From an uncultured Prevotellaceae bacterium (GTDB taxonomy: Bacteria; Bacteroidota; Bacteroidia; Bacteroidales; Bacteroidaceae): a DNA stretch of 59,063 bases. A program made the translations under genes and the position numbers. How positions within the stretch are numbered: the first letter of the stretch is position 1; the number at the start of each line of letters is the position of its first letter. Below, in pieces: positions 18,057 through 26,662 of this stretch. The notes under the pieces are model-generated. The model saw only the letters and a program-made list of their open reading frames with translations, had not been told where the DNA came from and searched no databases. Location of the stretch: the NCBI GenBank assembly GCA_902786565.1, contig CADACW010000016.1:1-59063 (forward strand). The letters run 5' to 3'.

Positions 18057-19214
18057 ATGGAGAAGAAAAGACAAATAGCCATCCTCGGCTCAACGGGGAG
18101 CATCGGCACACAGGCACTGCAAGTCATCGAAGAGCACAGCGACCTCTACGAGGCTTACTGCCTCACTGCCAACAACAAGGTGGAACTGCTGGCACAGCAG
18201 GCCCACAAGTTCAAGCCTGCAGCAGTGGTGATTGCCAACGAGCAGCGATACGAAGAGCTGAAAAGCCTGATGGCCGACCTGCCCGACGTGAAAGTCTACG
18301 CCGGCGCAAGGGCCCTCGACGAGATTGTCGAGGCAGGCCCCATCGACATGGTGCTCACGGCCATGGTGGGCTTCGCAGGCCTCTCGCCCACCATCCACGC
18401 CATCCGCGCCGGAAAGGCCATCGCACTGGCCAACAAGGAGACGCTGGTGGTGGCCGGCGAACTCATATTGAGGCTGGCACAGCAATACCATACCCACATA
18501 CTGCCCGTGGACAGCGAGCATTCGGCCATCTTCCAGAGCATCGTGGGCGAAGACGAGAACCCGATAGACAAAATCCTGCTCACGGCCAGCGGAGGCCCCT
18601 TCCGCCTGAAGACGATGGACGAGATTGCACACGTGACCAAGGCCGACGCCCTGCGACACCCCACCTGGGACATGGGTGCCAAAATCACCATCGACTCGGC
18701 ATCGATGATGAACAAGGGCTTCGAGGTCATAGAGGCCAAGTGGCTATTCGGCGTGGAGGCCAGCCAGATACAGGTGCTGGTCCACCCGCAGAGCATCGTA
18801 CACAGCGCCGTGCAGTTTGCCGACGGCAGCGTGAAGGCGCAGCTGGGCGTGCCCGACATGCGGCTGCCCATCCAGTACGCACTCTCTTTCCCCCGCCGCC
18901 TGCCACTCAGCGGCGAGCGGCTCGACCTGTTCAAGGCCCGCTCGCTGGAGTTCTACGAGCCCGACCTGAAGAAGTTCCGCTGTCTGGCTATGGCCTACGA
19001 GGCGCTGGCACGGGGCGGCAACATGCCCTGCATCGTCAATGCGGCCAACGAAATCGTCAACCGCGCCTTCCTGGAAGACCGCTGCCGCTTCCTCCAGATG
19101 GGCGACGTCATCGCCGAGACCATGCAGCGCGCCACCTTCATCACCCAGCCCACCTACGACGACTACGTACAGAGCGACCGCGAAGCCCGAAACATCGCTA
19201 CCACTTTACTATAA
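18057..19214 (+). CDS. dxr: 1-deoxy-D-xylulose 5-phosphate reductoisomerase
   Basis: A 385-aa cytoplasmic enzyme that converts 1-deoxy-D-xylulose 5-phosphate to 2-C-methyl-D-erythritol 4-phosphate with NADPH, the committed step of MEP isoprenoid synthesis. Visible motifs: NADPH-binding IAILGSTGSIGTQALQVIEE at the N-terminus, VDSEHSAIFQ, LTASGGPFR and TIDSASMMNKGFEVIEA. The reading frame opens upstream at 17823, but the ATG at 18057 matches the family start and follows the -7 box at 18025. In many Bacteroidetes dxr is followed directly by rseP; here an AAA-ATPase gene intervenes after 9 nt. Confidence 0.97.
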   Translation: MEKKRQIAILGSTGSIGTQALQVIEEHSDLYEAYCLTANNKVELLAQQAHKFKPAAVVIANEQRYEELKSLMADLPDVKVYAGARALDEIVEAGPIDMVLTAMVGFAGLSPTIHAIRAGKAIALANKETLVVAGELILRLAQQYHTHILPVDSEHSAIFQSIVGEDENPIDKILLTASGGPFRLKTMDEIAHVTKADALRHPTWDMGAKITIDSASMMNKGFEVIEAKWLFGVEASQIQVLVHPQSIVHSAVQFADGSVKAQLGVPDMRLPIQYALSFPRRLPLSGERLDLFKARSLEFYEPDLKKFRCLAMAYEALARGGNMPCIVNAANEIVNRAFLEDRCRFLQMGDVIAETMQRATFITQPTYDDYVQSDREARNIATTLL

Positions 19215-19223
19215 ATATATATT

Positions 19224-20798
19224 ATGGGAATATACATCGACAAGGGAAACGAAGGATTCCGCAGAATCCGCAACAGTGAGTATGTGGACAAGTCGGGAAT
19301 AATTGCCGTGGTGAACAGGACCCTGTTCACTGAGAAAAGTTTCACCTGCGTGACCCGCTGCCGCCGCTTCGGCAAGTCGATGGCGGCAAAGATGCTCGCC
19401 GCCTACTACGACCGCTCATGCGACTCCCGCCCGCTCTTTGCCGACTTGCAGATAGCCGGCGACGCCACCTTCGAGGAGCACCTGAACAAATATCCCGTCA
19501 TCTACCTCGACCTCTCGGCCTACGCCCGCACCCTTGGGAAAAGCAACATCGTGGAATTGATGGAGATGGACCTGATTGCCGACATAAGCACGGCCTATCC
19601 CGACGTGCCTGCCCCCAGCGGCGGAACCTTGATGAACTATCTCATGCGCATCCATGCCGCCAAGGGCGACGCCTTCATCTTCATCATCGACGAGTGGGAC
19701 TCGCTCCTGCGCGAGAACTCCGAGCGCACCGCCATCGTAGACTCTTATGTCAACTGGCTGCGGAGCATGTTCAAGGCCGTGGCGGGCGTAGAGGTATTCG
19801 CAGGCGTCTACATGACGGGCATACTGCCCATCAAGAAATACAAGACTGAGTCGGCGCTGAACAATTTCCTGGAGTACTCCATGGTGAAGCCGGGCAGGCT
19901 GGCCTCGTTCTTCGGATTCACCAAGGAGGAGGTGCAGCAGCTGGCAGAACGCCACGGCATGGACTTCGACGAGCTGGAGAAATGGTACGACGGCTACCGC
20001 ATAGGCGACCAGACCGCGATGTTCAACCCCAACTCGGTGATGCAGGCCATCTACAACGGCATGTGTACAAACTACTGGAGCGGAACAGGCACCTTCACCG
20101 CCGTGGTGGACTATATCAAGATGGACTTCGAGGGGCTCAAGGACGATATCATCAACATGATTGCCGGTGAGCGGAGCGATGTGGACCCGACGGGGTTTCT
20201 CAACGACATCTCGGAAATGCACAGCCGCGACGACGTGCTGACCGTGCTCATACACACGGGCTATCTGAGCTTCGACTGGCGCGAGAAGCAGTGCTACGTG
20301 CCCAATATGGAGGTGTCGGACGAGCTGAAGAACGCCGTCAAGGACACGGGATGGGCCGAGGTGGCCCGCGCCCTCGACCAGTCCAGCCGCCTGCTGAGGG
20401 CCACCGTCGACGGCAATGCCGCCGTAGTGGGGCAGATGGTGGACGCCGCACACACCGAGAACACCAGCATACTTTCATACAACGACGAGAACTCGATGGC
20501 CTGCGTGCTGGCCATCGCCTACTACAGCGCACACGGCAACTACATCTTCCACCGCGAGTACGCCACAGGCCGAGGCTACGCCGATTTGGTGCTCATCCCA
20601 CGCAAAAACGTCCGGAAGCCAGCCATCGTCATCGAACTGAAATACGGCCACAGCGCCGACGAGGCCATCGCCCAGATGCGTGAGCGCCGCTACTGGGAGA
20701 AGGTTTCCGACTACAGCGGCGACATCCTCCTCGTGGGCATCAGCTACGACAGGGAGACGAAGACGCACCAGTGCAAGATAGAAAGAAGTACTATATAA
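19224..20798 (+). CDS. AAA-ATPase-like protein with C-terminal PD-(D/E)XK nuclease-type domain
   Basis: A 524-aa member of a family very common in Bacteroidetes (AAA-ATPase_like plus PDDEXK_9/DUF1703). The N-terminus GFRRIRNSEYVDKSGII is typical. A Walker-A-like CRRFGKSM is near residue 50, and Walker B FIFIIDEWD near 150. The C-terminus has AIVIELKYGHSADEAI, consistent with the E-x-K half of a PD-(D/E)XK fold. The biological role of this family is unsettled. It starts 9 nt after dxr, so it is probably co-transcribed, and is followed by a copy of the 22-nt-unit palindromic repeat. It interrupts the usual dxr-rseP neighbourhood and looks like an inserted accessory gene. Confidence 0.9.
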   Translation: MGIYIDKGNEGFRRIRNSEYVDKSGIIAVVNRTLFTEKSFTCVTRCRRFGKSMAAKMLAAYYDRSCDSRPLFADLQIAGDATFEEHLNKYPVIYLDLSAYARTLGKSNIVELMEMDLIADISTAYPDVPAPSGGTLMNYLMRIHAAKGDAFIFIIDEWDSLLRENSERTAIVDSYVNWLRSMFKAVAGVEVFAGVYMTGILPIKKYKTESALNNFLEYSMVKPGRLASFFGFTKEEVQQLAERHGMDFDELEKWYDGYRIGDQTAMFNPNSVMQAIYNGMCTNYWSGTGTFTAVVDYIKMDFEGLKDDIINMIAGERSDVDPTGFLNDISEMHSRDDVLTVLIHTGYLSFDWREKQCYVPNMEVSDELKNAVKDTGWAEVARALDQSSRLLRATVDGNAAVVGQMVDAAHTENTSILSYNDENSMACVLAIAYYSAHGNYIFHREYATGRGYADLVLIPRKNVRKPAIVIELKYGHSADEAIAQMRERRYWEKVSDYSGDILLVGISYDRETKTHQCKIERSTI

Positions 20799-20838
20799 GG
20801 AACATCTTGCAAACGCATTGTTTTGTCAATTTTTCCGA

Positions 20839-20990
20839 AAACAACCAAAATACCCCCCAAATAGATAAGTGCCACTTATCTCGGAGATAAAAGGCACTTA
20901 TCTCCGAGATAAAAGGCACTTATCTCTGAGTCCGCTCCGGCCCCCCTTTGAGAATGTAAAACATTTTCGTTTTTTCATCTTGCTTGTCAA
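20839..20990. repeat. Dispersed 22-nt-unit palindromic repeat, copy 1
   Basis: Core 20863-20930 holds three tandem 22-nt units of the form GAGATAAxxGxCACTTATCTCC, each nearly self-complementary. It is preceded by a C-run (AATACCCCCC) and followed by GAGTCCGCT and then ATGTAAAACATTTTC and CTTGCTTG. Copy 3 at 57150-57342 shares both flanks. It fills much of the 446-nt gap between the AAA-ATPase gene and rseP. Confidence 0.85.
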
Positions 20991-21195
20991 CCCAATTTCC
21001 GTTGACTACAATTCTGTGTATGTCTGGATGCGGCCGGAATGGTCGGAACGGGAAAATGACACGTATGTCTTTAAGTCTCTGGGGGCATTCACTTCTTGAC
21101 CACAAATAAATTATCACGCAAATCTTTTTACAGCGGGCGCACAGGTGAGGAAAACATTTGTGCGCCCTTTTCTTGCACGTTTCGCGGAAAAGCAC

Positions 21196-21203
21196 TACCT
21201 TTG
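21196..21203 (+). promoter_or_regulatory. -7 box of rseP
   Basis: TACCTTTG matches TAnnTTTG, with CTTG at 21172-21175 as a partial -33 element (20-nt spacer). The leader to the ATG at 21245 is about 35 nt. It gives rseP a transcript independent of dxr. Confidence 0.65.
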
Positions 21204-21244
21204 CAGCCAACTTCAAGAGAAACAGCAATAAATTAGGATTATTA

Positions 21245-22696
21245 ATGGAGATTTTTTTGATTAAGACACTGCAGTTCCTCATGGCCATCAGCCTGCTGGT
21301 GCTGCTACACGAGATGGGGCATTTCTTCTTTGCCAAACTGTTTAAGGTGAGGGTGAACAAGTTCTACCTCTTCTTCAACCCCAAGTTCCACATTCTGAGC
21401 ACCTACGACACCTGGGTGCGCCGCCTGCTGAAGCTGAAGCCCGAAGTGGTGCCCAGCAAGGAGGTGGAAGAGACCGACGACAAGGGCAAGGTGACAAAGA
21501 CCGTGGTGAAGGACTATGTGGGCACGGAATACGGTCTGGGCTGGCTGCCGCTGGGCGGCTATTGCGCCATAGACGGCATGATTGACGAGACCAACCAAAA
21601 GCTCTCGGAGGAGACACACCCCTGGGAGTTCCGCGTCAAGCCCACGTGGCAGCGACTGCTCATCATGGTGGGAGGCGTGCTGGTCAACTTTGTGCTGGCC
21701 CTGTTTATCTACGCCATGATACTCTTCACCTGGGGCGAGACCTACGTGCCCGTGCAGCAGATGACCGAGGGTCTGGAGTTCAACGAGTATGCCCGCCAGC
21801 TGGGCTTCCAGGACGGCGACGTGCTGCTCTCTACGGAGAATGGCGACTTCAAGAAGTTCGACGCCGACCTGTTCCGCATGCTGTCTGAGGCCCACGAGGT
21901 GAACGTGCTGCGCCAGGGCAAGCCCGCCGTGGTCAGTCTGCCGGGCGACCTGAACCTGCTCGACATGATCAAGAGCGAGCCCGTGTTTGCCCGCGTGCGC
22001 ATACCTGCCGTCATCGACAGTGTGCTGCCCGGCACGCCCGCCGAGAAGGCCGGACTGCGCAAGGGCGACCGCCTGCTGAGCATCAACGGCCACGAGGTGG
22101 CATCCTTCGGACAGGTCACCGACCAGCTGGCTGCCGTGGGCGACCGCATCAAGGAGATGCCCGCCGACAGTCTGACCATACGCCGCATCAGCATCGGACT
22201 GCTGCGCGGGGCCGACACGCTGACCACGCAGGCCACACTGACCGCCGACCTGAAGCTGGGCTTTGCGCCCAAACAGATATACACGCCCTACACCCGCGAA
22301 TACGGCTTCTGGGAGAGTCTGCCCGCCGGTGTGGGCTATGGCTGGCACGTGCTGGCCTCCTACGTCGACGACATGAAGTATCTCTTCTCGGCCGACGGCG
22401 CCAAGTCGCTGGGCGGCTTCGGAGCCATCGGCAGCCTGTTCCCCGACACGTGGGACTGGCACCGCTTCTGGCTGATGACGGCCTTCCTGAGCATCATCCT
22501 GGCCTTTATGAACATCCTGCCCATCCCGGCCCTGGATGGCGGTCACGTGCTCTTCCTGCTCTACGAGATGGTGACGGGCCGCAAGCCGTCGGAAACCTTC
22601 ATGGTGCGGGCCGAGTATATAGGCTTCGGCATCGTGGTGCTGCTGATGGTGGTGGCCAACCTGAACGATATCCTGCGCTGGCTGGGCTATATGTAA
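21245..22696 (+). CDS. rseP: RseP-type site-2 intramembrane zinc protease
   Basis: A 483-aa M50 metalloprotease that cleaves membrane-bound regulators such as anti-sigma factors. Zinc motif LLHEMGHFFFAK is near residue 20. The hydrophobic segment LLIMVGGVLVNFVLALFIYA follows near 140. A PDZ domain is at about 255-320 (DSVLPGTPAEKAGLRKGDRL). The C-terminal site NILPIPALDGGHVLF carries the third zinc ligand. I chose the ATG at 21245 because it begins the first membrane helix and follows the promoter at 21196; the frame itself opens at 21158. The stop codon is the first base-pairs of the 26-bp repeat array. Confidence 0.95.
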   Translation: MEIFLIKTLQFLMAISLLVLLHEMGHFFFAKLFKVRVNKFYLFFNPKFHILSTYDTWVRRLLKLKPEVVPSKEVEETDDKGKVTKTVVKDYVGTEYGLGWLPLGGYCAIDGMIDETNQKLSEETHPWEFRVKPTWQRLLIMVGGVLVNFVLALFIYAMILFTWGETYVPVQQMTEGLEFNEYARQLGFQDGDVLLSTENGDFKKFDADLFRMLSEAHEVNVLRQGKPAVVSLPGDLNLLDMIKSEPVFARVRIPAVIDSVLPGTPAEKAGLRKGDRLLSINGHEVASFGQVTDQLAAVGDRIKEMPADSLTIRRISIGLLRGADTLTTQATLTADLKLGFAPKQIYTPYTREYGFWESLPAGVGYGWHVLASYVDDMKYLFSADGAKSLGGFGAIGSLFPDTWDWHRFWLMTAFLSIILAFMNILPIPALDGGHVLFLLYEMVTGRKPSETFMVRAEYIGFGIVVLLMVVANLNDILRWLGYM

Positions 22697-22903
22697 GACA
22701 GAATAACAAGCGAACAATTATAGACAGAATAACAAAAGAACAAGTTTAGACAGAATAACAAACGAACATATTTGGACAGAATAACAAAAGAACATATTTG
22801 GACAGAATAACAAAAGAACAAGTTTAGACAGAATAACAAACGAACATATTTGGACAGAATAACAAAAGAACAAGTTTAGACAGAATAACAAAAGAACAAA
22901 AAA
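22696..22903. repeat. Tandem array of eight 26-bp units
   Basis: Eight head-to-tail copies of (A/G)GACAGAATAACAAxxGAACA plus a 6-nt variable end (AATTAT, AGTTT-type or TATTT-type). The first base overlaps the rseP stop. The unit length is not a multiple of three and no protein reading is kept, so it is non-coding. It fills the gap before rnr together with the following 14-bp array. Confidence 0.92.
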
Positions 22904-22990
22904 ATTGTTATTATGTTAGTATGTCTTAATTAGTATGTCTTAAATAGTATGTCTTAAATAGTATGTCTTAAAAATGTTAGTATGTCTTTA
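22884..22990 (+). repeat. Inverted-sense 14-bp array and junction hairpin in the rnr leader
   Basis: Five copies of TAGTATGTCTTAAA-type units lie at 22917-22990. They resemble the reverse complement of the 26-bp unit (TTTAGACAGAATAA against TTTAAGACATACTA). At the junction AATAACAA (22884-22891) pairs with TTGTTATT (22905-22912). The two arrays could fold back on each other in the RNA just upstream of the rnr start. Confidence 0.7.
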
Positions 22991-23005
22991 AAATAATTTA
23001 CTACA

Positions 23006-25225
23006 ATGGGAAAGAAAAAAGGAGGACGTCGGCTCAACAAGCAGATGGTGGCCGACGCATTGCAGTCGCTGTTCCAGGCCCATCCGGGCGAGACACTCAG
23101 CCTTAAACAGATATTCAAGGCGCTGAAACTGGACACCCATCCCGCCAAGATGCTGGCCGTCGACGTGATGGAGGAGATGGCCTGGGAAGACTGGCTGTCG
23201 AAGGTGGGCGTAAGTGCCTACAAACTCAACCTGAAGACGCAGGTGCAGGAGGGCACCTTCCTGCGCAAGGCCAACGGCAAAAACTCGTTCATGCCCGACG
23301 ACGGCGGCAAGCCCGTGTTCGTGGCCGAGCGCAACTCAATGTTCGCCCTCACCGGCGACCGGGTGCGCGTGGCCTTTATGGCACGGCGCCAGAACCACAT
23401 CAAGGAAGCCATCGTCACCGAGATACTGGAGCGCAAGCACGACCAGGCCGTGGGCGTGCTGCAGGTGGAGAAGGACTTCGCCTTCCTGAACACCGAGGGC
23501 AACATCTTCGTGCACGACATTCTCATACCTAAGAAGAAACTGAAAGGCGGAAAGACCGGCGACAAGGCGGTGGTGAAAATCACACAGTGGCCCTCGGACG
23601 AGTCGAAGAACATCGTGGGCGAGGTGGTCGACGTGCTGGGCAAGCAGGGCGACAACACCGTGGAGATGCACGCCATCCTGGCGCAATATGGACTGCCCTA
23701 CCGCTATCCGCAGCGCGTGGAGGATGCCGCCAACAAGATTGAGGCCACCATCAGCCAGGAGGAGATAGACCGCCGCGAGGACTTCCGCGACGTGCTCACC
23801 TTCACCATCGACCCGAAGGACGCCAAGGACTTCGACGACGCGCTCTCGTTCAGGAGGTTGGCCGACAACAGTCCTGCCAGCAAAGCAAAAGTGGCTCAAC
23901 ACTCAACACCCGACACTCAGCTATACGAGGTGGGCGTGCACATCGCCGACGTGTCGCACTATATCCCCGAAGGGTCCATCATCGACCGCGAGGCACAGCA
24001 GCGCGCCACGAGCGTCTACTTGGTAGACCGCACCATACCCATGCTGCCCGAGCGCCTCTGCAACTTCATCTGCTCGCTGCGCCCCGACGAGGAGAAGCTG
24101 TGCTACAGCGTGGTCTTCGCCCTTGACGCCGAGGCCAACATCAAGTCGTGGCACCTGGCACACACCGTCATACGCAGTGACCGCCGCTATGCCTACGAGG
24201 AGGTGCAGGACATTCTGGACGGCAACGACGGCGACTATGCCAAGGAGCTGCGGCTGCTCAGCAAGATGGCCCAGAAACTGCGCGAGCGCCGCTTCAAGAG
24301 CGGGGCCGTGAAGTTCGACCGCGAGGAGCTGCACTTCGACATCGACGCCGACGGCCATCCCACCCGTTGCTTCTTCAAGAAGAGCACCCCGGCCACCCAG
24401 CTCATCGAGGAGTTCATGCTGCTGGCCAACCGCACCGTGGCCGAAAGCATCGGCGCAGCCCATAACGCCCATGATTCCCATAACTCCCAGTCCTCCCAGA
24501 AGAAGGCCAAGACCTTCGTCTACCGTGTGCACGACCAGCCCGACCCACAGAAGCTGGAGGCGCTGCGCCACGTGGCATCGGCCTTCGGCTACAAGGTGAA
24601 GACCAGCGGCACCAAGGGGGCCATCTCGAAGAGCCTCAACCAGCTGATGACCGACGCCCAAGGAAGACGGGAGCAGAAGCTCATAGAGACTGTCACGCTG
24701 AAGGCCATGATGAAGGCAAAATACTCTACGCACAACATTGGCCACTACGGACTGGCTTTCGACTACTATACCCACTTCACTTCGCCCATACGCCGCTATC
24801 CCGACATGATGGTGCACCGGCTGCTCACCAAATACCAGCAGGGCGGGCGCTCGGCCAATCAGGACCACTACGAGGACCTGTGCGAACACAGCAGCGACAT
24901 GGAGCAGGTGGCACAGAACGCCGAGCGCGACTCCATCAAGTACAAGATGGTGGAGTTCATGGCCGACAAGGTGGGACAGGAGTTCGACGCCCACATCAGC
25001 GGCGTGCAGAGCTATGGCATCTACTGCGAGATTGACGAGAACCACTGCGAGGGTCTCGTGGGCATGCACGACCTGGACGGCGACTACTACGAGTTTGACG
25101 AGAAGAACTTCCAGCTCGTGGGCCGGCGCCACCACCGCAGATACCAATTGGGCGACGCCGTGCGCATCAAGGTGGCACGCGCCAACCTGGAGAAACGCCA
25201 GCTGGACTTTGTCCTGGCCGATTAG
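23006..25225 (+). CDS. rnr: Ribonuclease R (RNase II/R family 3'-5' exoribonuclease)
   Basis: A 739-aa exoribonuclease that degrades structured RNA. Layout: N-terminal helix-turn-helix-like region (GRRLNKQMVADALQSLF), cold-shock domains, catalytic RNB domain with TIDPKDAKDFDDALSF supplying the Mg-binding aspartates (~270), and a C-terminal S1 domain (FDAHISGVQSYGIYCEI). Two insertions are absent from typical RNase R: SPASKAKVAQHSTPDTQ (~291-307, partly from CAACACT-type heptamers at 23895-23920) and NAHDSHNSQSSQKK (~487-500, from CATGATTCC-type nonamers at 24460-24500). Both fall at domain-surface positions and keep frame. Stop is 4 nt before the M16 gene. Confidence 0.95.
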   Translation: MGKKKGGRRLNKQMVADALQSLFQAHPGETLSLKQIFKALKLDTHPAKMLAVDVMEEMAWEDWLSKVGVSAYKLNLKTQVQEGTFLRKANGKNSFMPDDGGKPVFVAERNSMFALTGDRVRVAFMARRQNHIKEAIVTEILERKHDQAVGVLQVEKDFAFLNTEGNIFVHDILIPKKKLKGGKTGDKAVVKITQWPSDESKNIVGEVVDVLGKQGDNTVEMHAILAQYGLPYRYPQRVEDAANKIEATISQEEIDRREDFRDVLTFTIDPKDAKDFDDALSFRRLADNSPASKAKVAQHSTPDTQLYEVGVHIADVSHYIPEGSIIDREAQQRATSVYLVDRTIPMLPERLCNFICSLRPDEEKLCYSVVFALDAEANIKSWHLAHTVIRSDRRYAYEEVQDILDGNDGDYAKELRLLSKMAQKLRERRFKSGAVKFDREELHFDIDADGHPTRCFFKKSTPATQLIEEFMLLANRTVAESIGAAHNAHDSHNSQSSQKKAKTFVYRVHDQPDPQKLEALRHVASAFGYKVKTSGTKGAISKSLNQLMTDAQGRREQKLIETVTLKAMMKAKYSTHNIGHYGLAFDYYTHFTSPIRRYPDMMVHRLLTKYQQGGRSANQDHYEDLCEHSSDMEQVAQNAERDSIKYKMVEFMADKVGQEFDAHISGVQSYGIYCEIDENHCEGLVGMHDLDGDYYEFDEKNFQLVGRRHHRRYQLGDAVRIKVARANLEKRQLDFVLAD
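23895..23920 (+). repeat. In-frame heptamer array inside rnr
   Basis: CAACACT, CAACACC and CGACACT in tandem create an extra surface segment (QHSTPDT) between the metal-binding motif and YEVGVHIADVSHY. Confidence 0.65.
24460..24500 (+). repeat. In-frame nonamer array inside rnr
   Basis: Four tandem 9-nt words (CATAACGCC, CATGATTCC, CATAACTCC, CAGTCCTCC) encode the His/Ser/Asn-rich insert NAHDSHNSQSSQ before KTFVYRVHDQPDP. Confidence 0.7.
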
Positions 25226-25229
25226 CACG

Positions 25230-26582
25230 ATGATGGCATACAATACTTACACTCTGGAGAGCGGGCTGCGCATCATCCACCTGCCGACGGCCGACAACGT
25301 CATCTATTGCGGCATTGCCGTGAAGACGGGCACACGCGACGAGCAGCAGGGGCAGGAGGGGCTGGCACACTTCTGCGAGCACCTGGCCTTCAAGGGCACC
25401 TCGCGCCGCTCCGCCGTGCAGATTATCAATGCCCTGGAGGGCGTGGGCGGCGAGCTGAACGCCTTCACCAACAAGGAGGACACCGTCTACTACTGCGCCA
25501 TCCTGCGCGACCATTTCCGCAAGGCTGTCGACGTGCTCTGCGACATTGTGTTCAACAGCACCCACCCGCAGGCCGAGGTGGAGAAGGAGCGCGAGGTGGT
25601 GTGCGACGAGATTGAGAGCTACGAGGACTCGCCAGCCGAACTCATCTACGACGACATGGAGAACCTGCTCTTCGAAGGGCATCCCCTTGGGCACAACATC
25701 CTGGGCACCAGCGGGCAGCTCAGGGGCTACAGCCACGACGACACCCAACGCTTCGTCCGCCGCCATTACCGTCCGGACAACTGCGTCTTCTTTGCCAGCG
25801 GCAACATTGACTTCCACCTCCTGGTGCGCCTTTTGCAGGCCAGAGGTGAGAGATTAGAGGCCAGAGGTGAGAGATTAGAGGATAGAGGTGAGAGATTAGA
25901 GGTGAGAGGTGAGAGAATAGTTTCGGGCGTAGGGGAAGAATCTGCCCTCTCACCTCTCACCCCTCACCCCTCACCTCTCACCGCTCACCTCTCACCTCTC
26001 ACCCCTCACCCCTCACCACTTGCCTCTCACCCCTCACCACTTGTCATTCGTCACCGCGGCACCCATCAGGCCCATGTGATGATAGGCGCCCTCGCCTACC
26101 CTGCCGACGACCGGCGGCGGTGGTCGCTCTATCTGCTCAACAACATTCTGGGAGGGCCGGGGCTGAACTCACGGCTGAATCTGGTGCTGCGCGAGCGCAA
26201 CGCCCTGGTCTACACCGTCGAGAGCGCCATGTGCTGCTACAGCGACACGGGCCTGTGGAGTGTCTACTTCGGCTGCGACCCGCAGGATGTGGACTGCTGT
26301 CTGCACCTGGTGCGGCGCGAGCTGGACCGCCTTGTCGACAAGCCTCTCTCGGATGCCCAGATGCGCAGGGCCAAGCAGCAGCTGCAGGGGCAGTTGGCCA
26401 TTGCCAGCGACAACCGTGAGCAGTTTGCCCTCGACTTCGCCAAGAACTATCTGCACTCCGGCAAGCTGCGCGACCTCTCCGACATTATGCGCCACATCGA
26501 CACGCTCACCGCCGCCAGTCTTCAGCAAACTGCCCAAGAAATCATGGCCGAAGAGCGTCTCACCACCCTCATCTACCAATAA
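25230..26582 (+). CDS. M16-family zinc peptidase with repeat-encoded insert
   Basis: A 450-aa processing-peptidase/PqqL-type M16 protease. The inverted zinc motif GLAHFCEHLAFKGT (HxxEH) is near residue 49, with the distal glutamate in VVCDEIESYEDSPAELIYDD near 130. The second half holds the usual GPGLNSRLNLVLRERNALVY. Start is the ATGATG at 25230, 4 nt after rnr; the frame is open further upstream but overlaps rnr. Residues ~205-272 are an extra segment (ARGERLEARGERLEDRGE, then SPLTPHPSPLTAHL) made by heptamer repeats. It sits between the two M16 subdomains, so activity may be retained. No signal peptide. Confidence 0.92.
   Translation: MMAYNTYTLESGLRIIHLPTADNVIYCGIAVKTGTRDEQQGQEGLAHFCEHLAFKGTSRRSAVQIINALEGVGGELNAFTNKEDTVYYCAILRDHFRKAVDVLCDIVFNSTHPQAEVEKEREVVCDEIESYEDSPAELIYDDMENLLFEGHPLGHNILGTSGQLRGYSHDDTQRFVRRHYRPDNCVFFASGNIDFHLLVRLLQARGERLEARGERLEDRGERLEVRGERIVSGVGEESALSPLTPHPSPLTAHLSPLTPHPSPLASHPSPLVIRHRGTHQAHVMIGALAYPADDRRRWSLYLLNNILGGPGLNSRLNLVLRERNALVYTVESAMCCYSDTGLWSVYFGCDPQDVDCCLHLVRRELDRLVDKPLSDAQMRRAKQQLQGQLAIASDNREQFALDFAKNYLHSGKLRDLSDIMRHIDTLTAASLQQTAQEIMAEERLTTLIYQ
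25844..26046 (+). repeat. Large heptanucleotide array inside the M16 peptidase gene
   Basis: The first half is AGGTGAG/AGATTAG/AGGCCAG-type heptamers; the second half is their reverse complement type (CTCACCT, CTCACCC, CTCACCG, CTCACCA). A short unique spacer (about 25918-25950) separates them, so the block is an imperfect giant inverted repeat. It stays in frame with M16 because heptamers occur in groups that total a multiple of three bases. Confidence 0.9.
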
Positions 26583-26592
26583 TTATACACTG

Positions 26593-26647
26593 ACGGACAA
26601 CTAAAACCAGCCACCCCTTCCTTTTCGTGGTTGTTTTAGTTGTCCGT
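26593..26647. terminator. Bidirectional terminator between M16 and the lyase
   Basis: ACGGACAACTAAAAC (26593-26607) pairs perfectly with GTTTTAGTTGTCCGT (26633-26647), a 15-bp stem; CCAC and GTGG can extend it inward. It lies between two convergent genes and can terminate both transcripts. Confidence 0.85.
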
Positions 26648-26662
26648 GTTGTCTTCTTGAAA

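Noticed and set aside
19224-20798. Restriction-modification or abortive-infection gene
   Set aside because: The nuclease-type domain is suggestive, but the family has no settled function and there is no methylase, toxin-antitoxin or phage-defence neighbour.
20863-20930. CRISPR-like array
   Set aside because: Units are directly abutting palindromes without spacers, there are no cas genes, and the same sequence recurs elsewhere.
22696-22903. CRISPR array upstream of rnr
   Set aside because: The 26-bp units are almost wholly repeated, with only a 6-nt variable end, so no spacers exist.
25014-25229. N-terminal extension of the M16 peptidase into rnr
   Set aside because: It overlaps the S1 domain codons of rnr in another frame and has no M16 resemblance.
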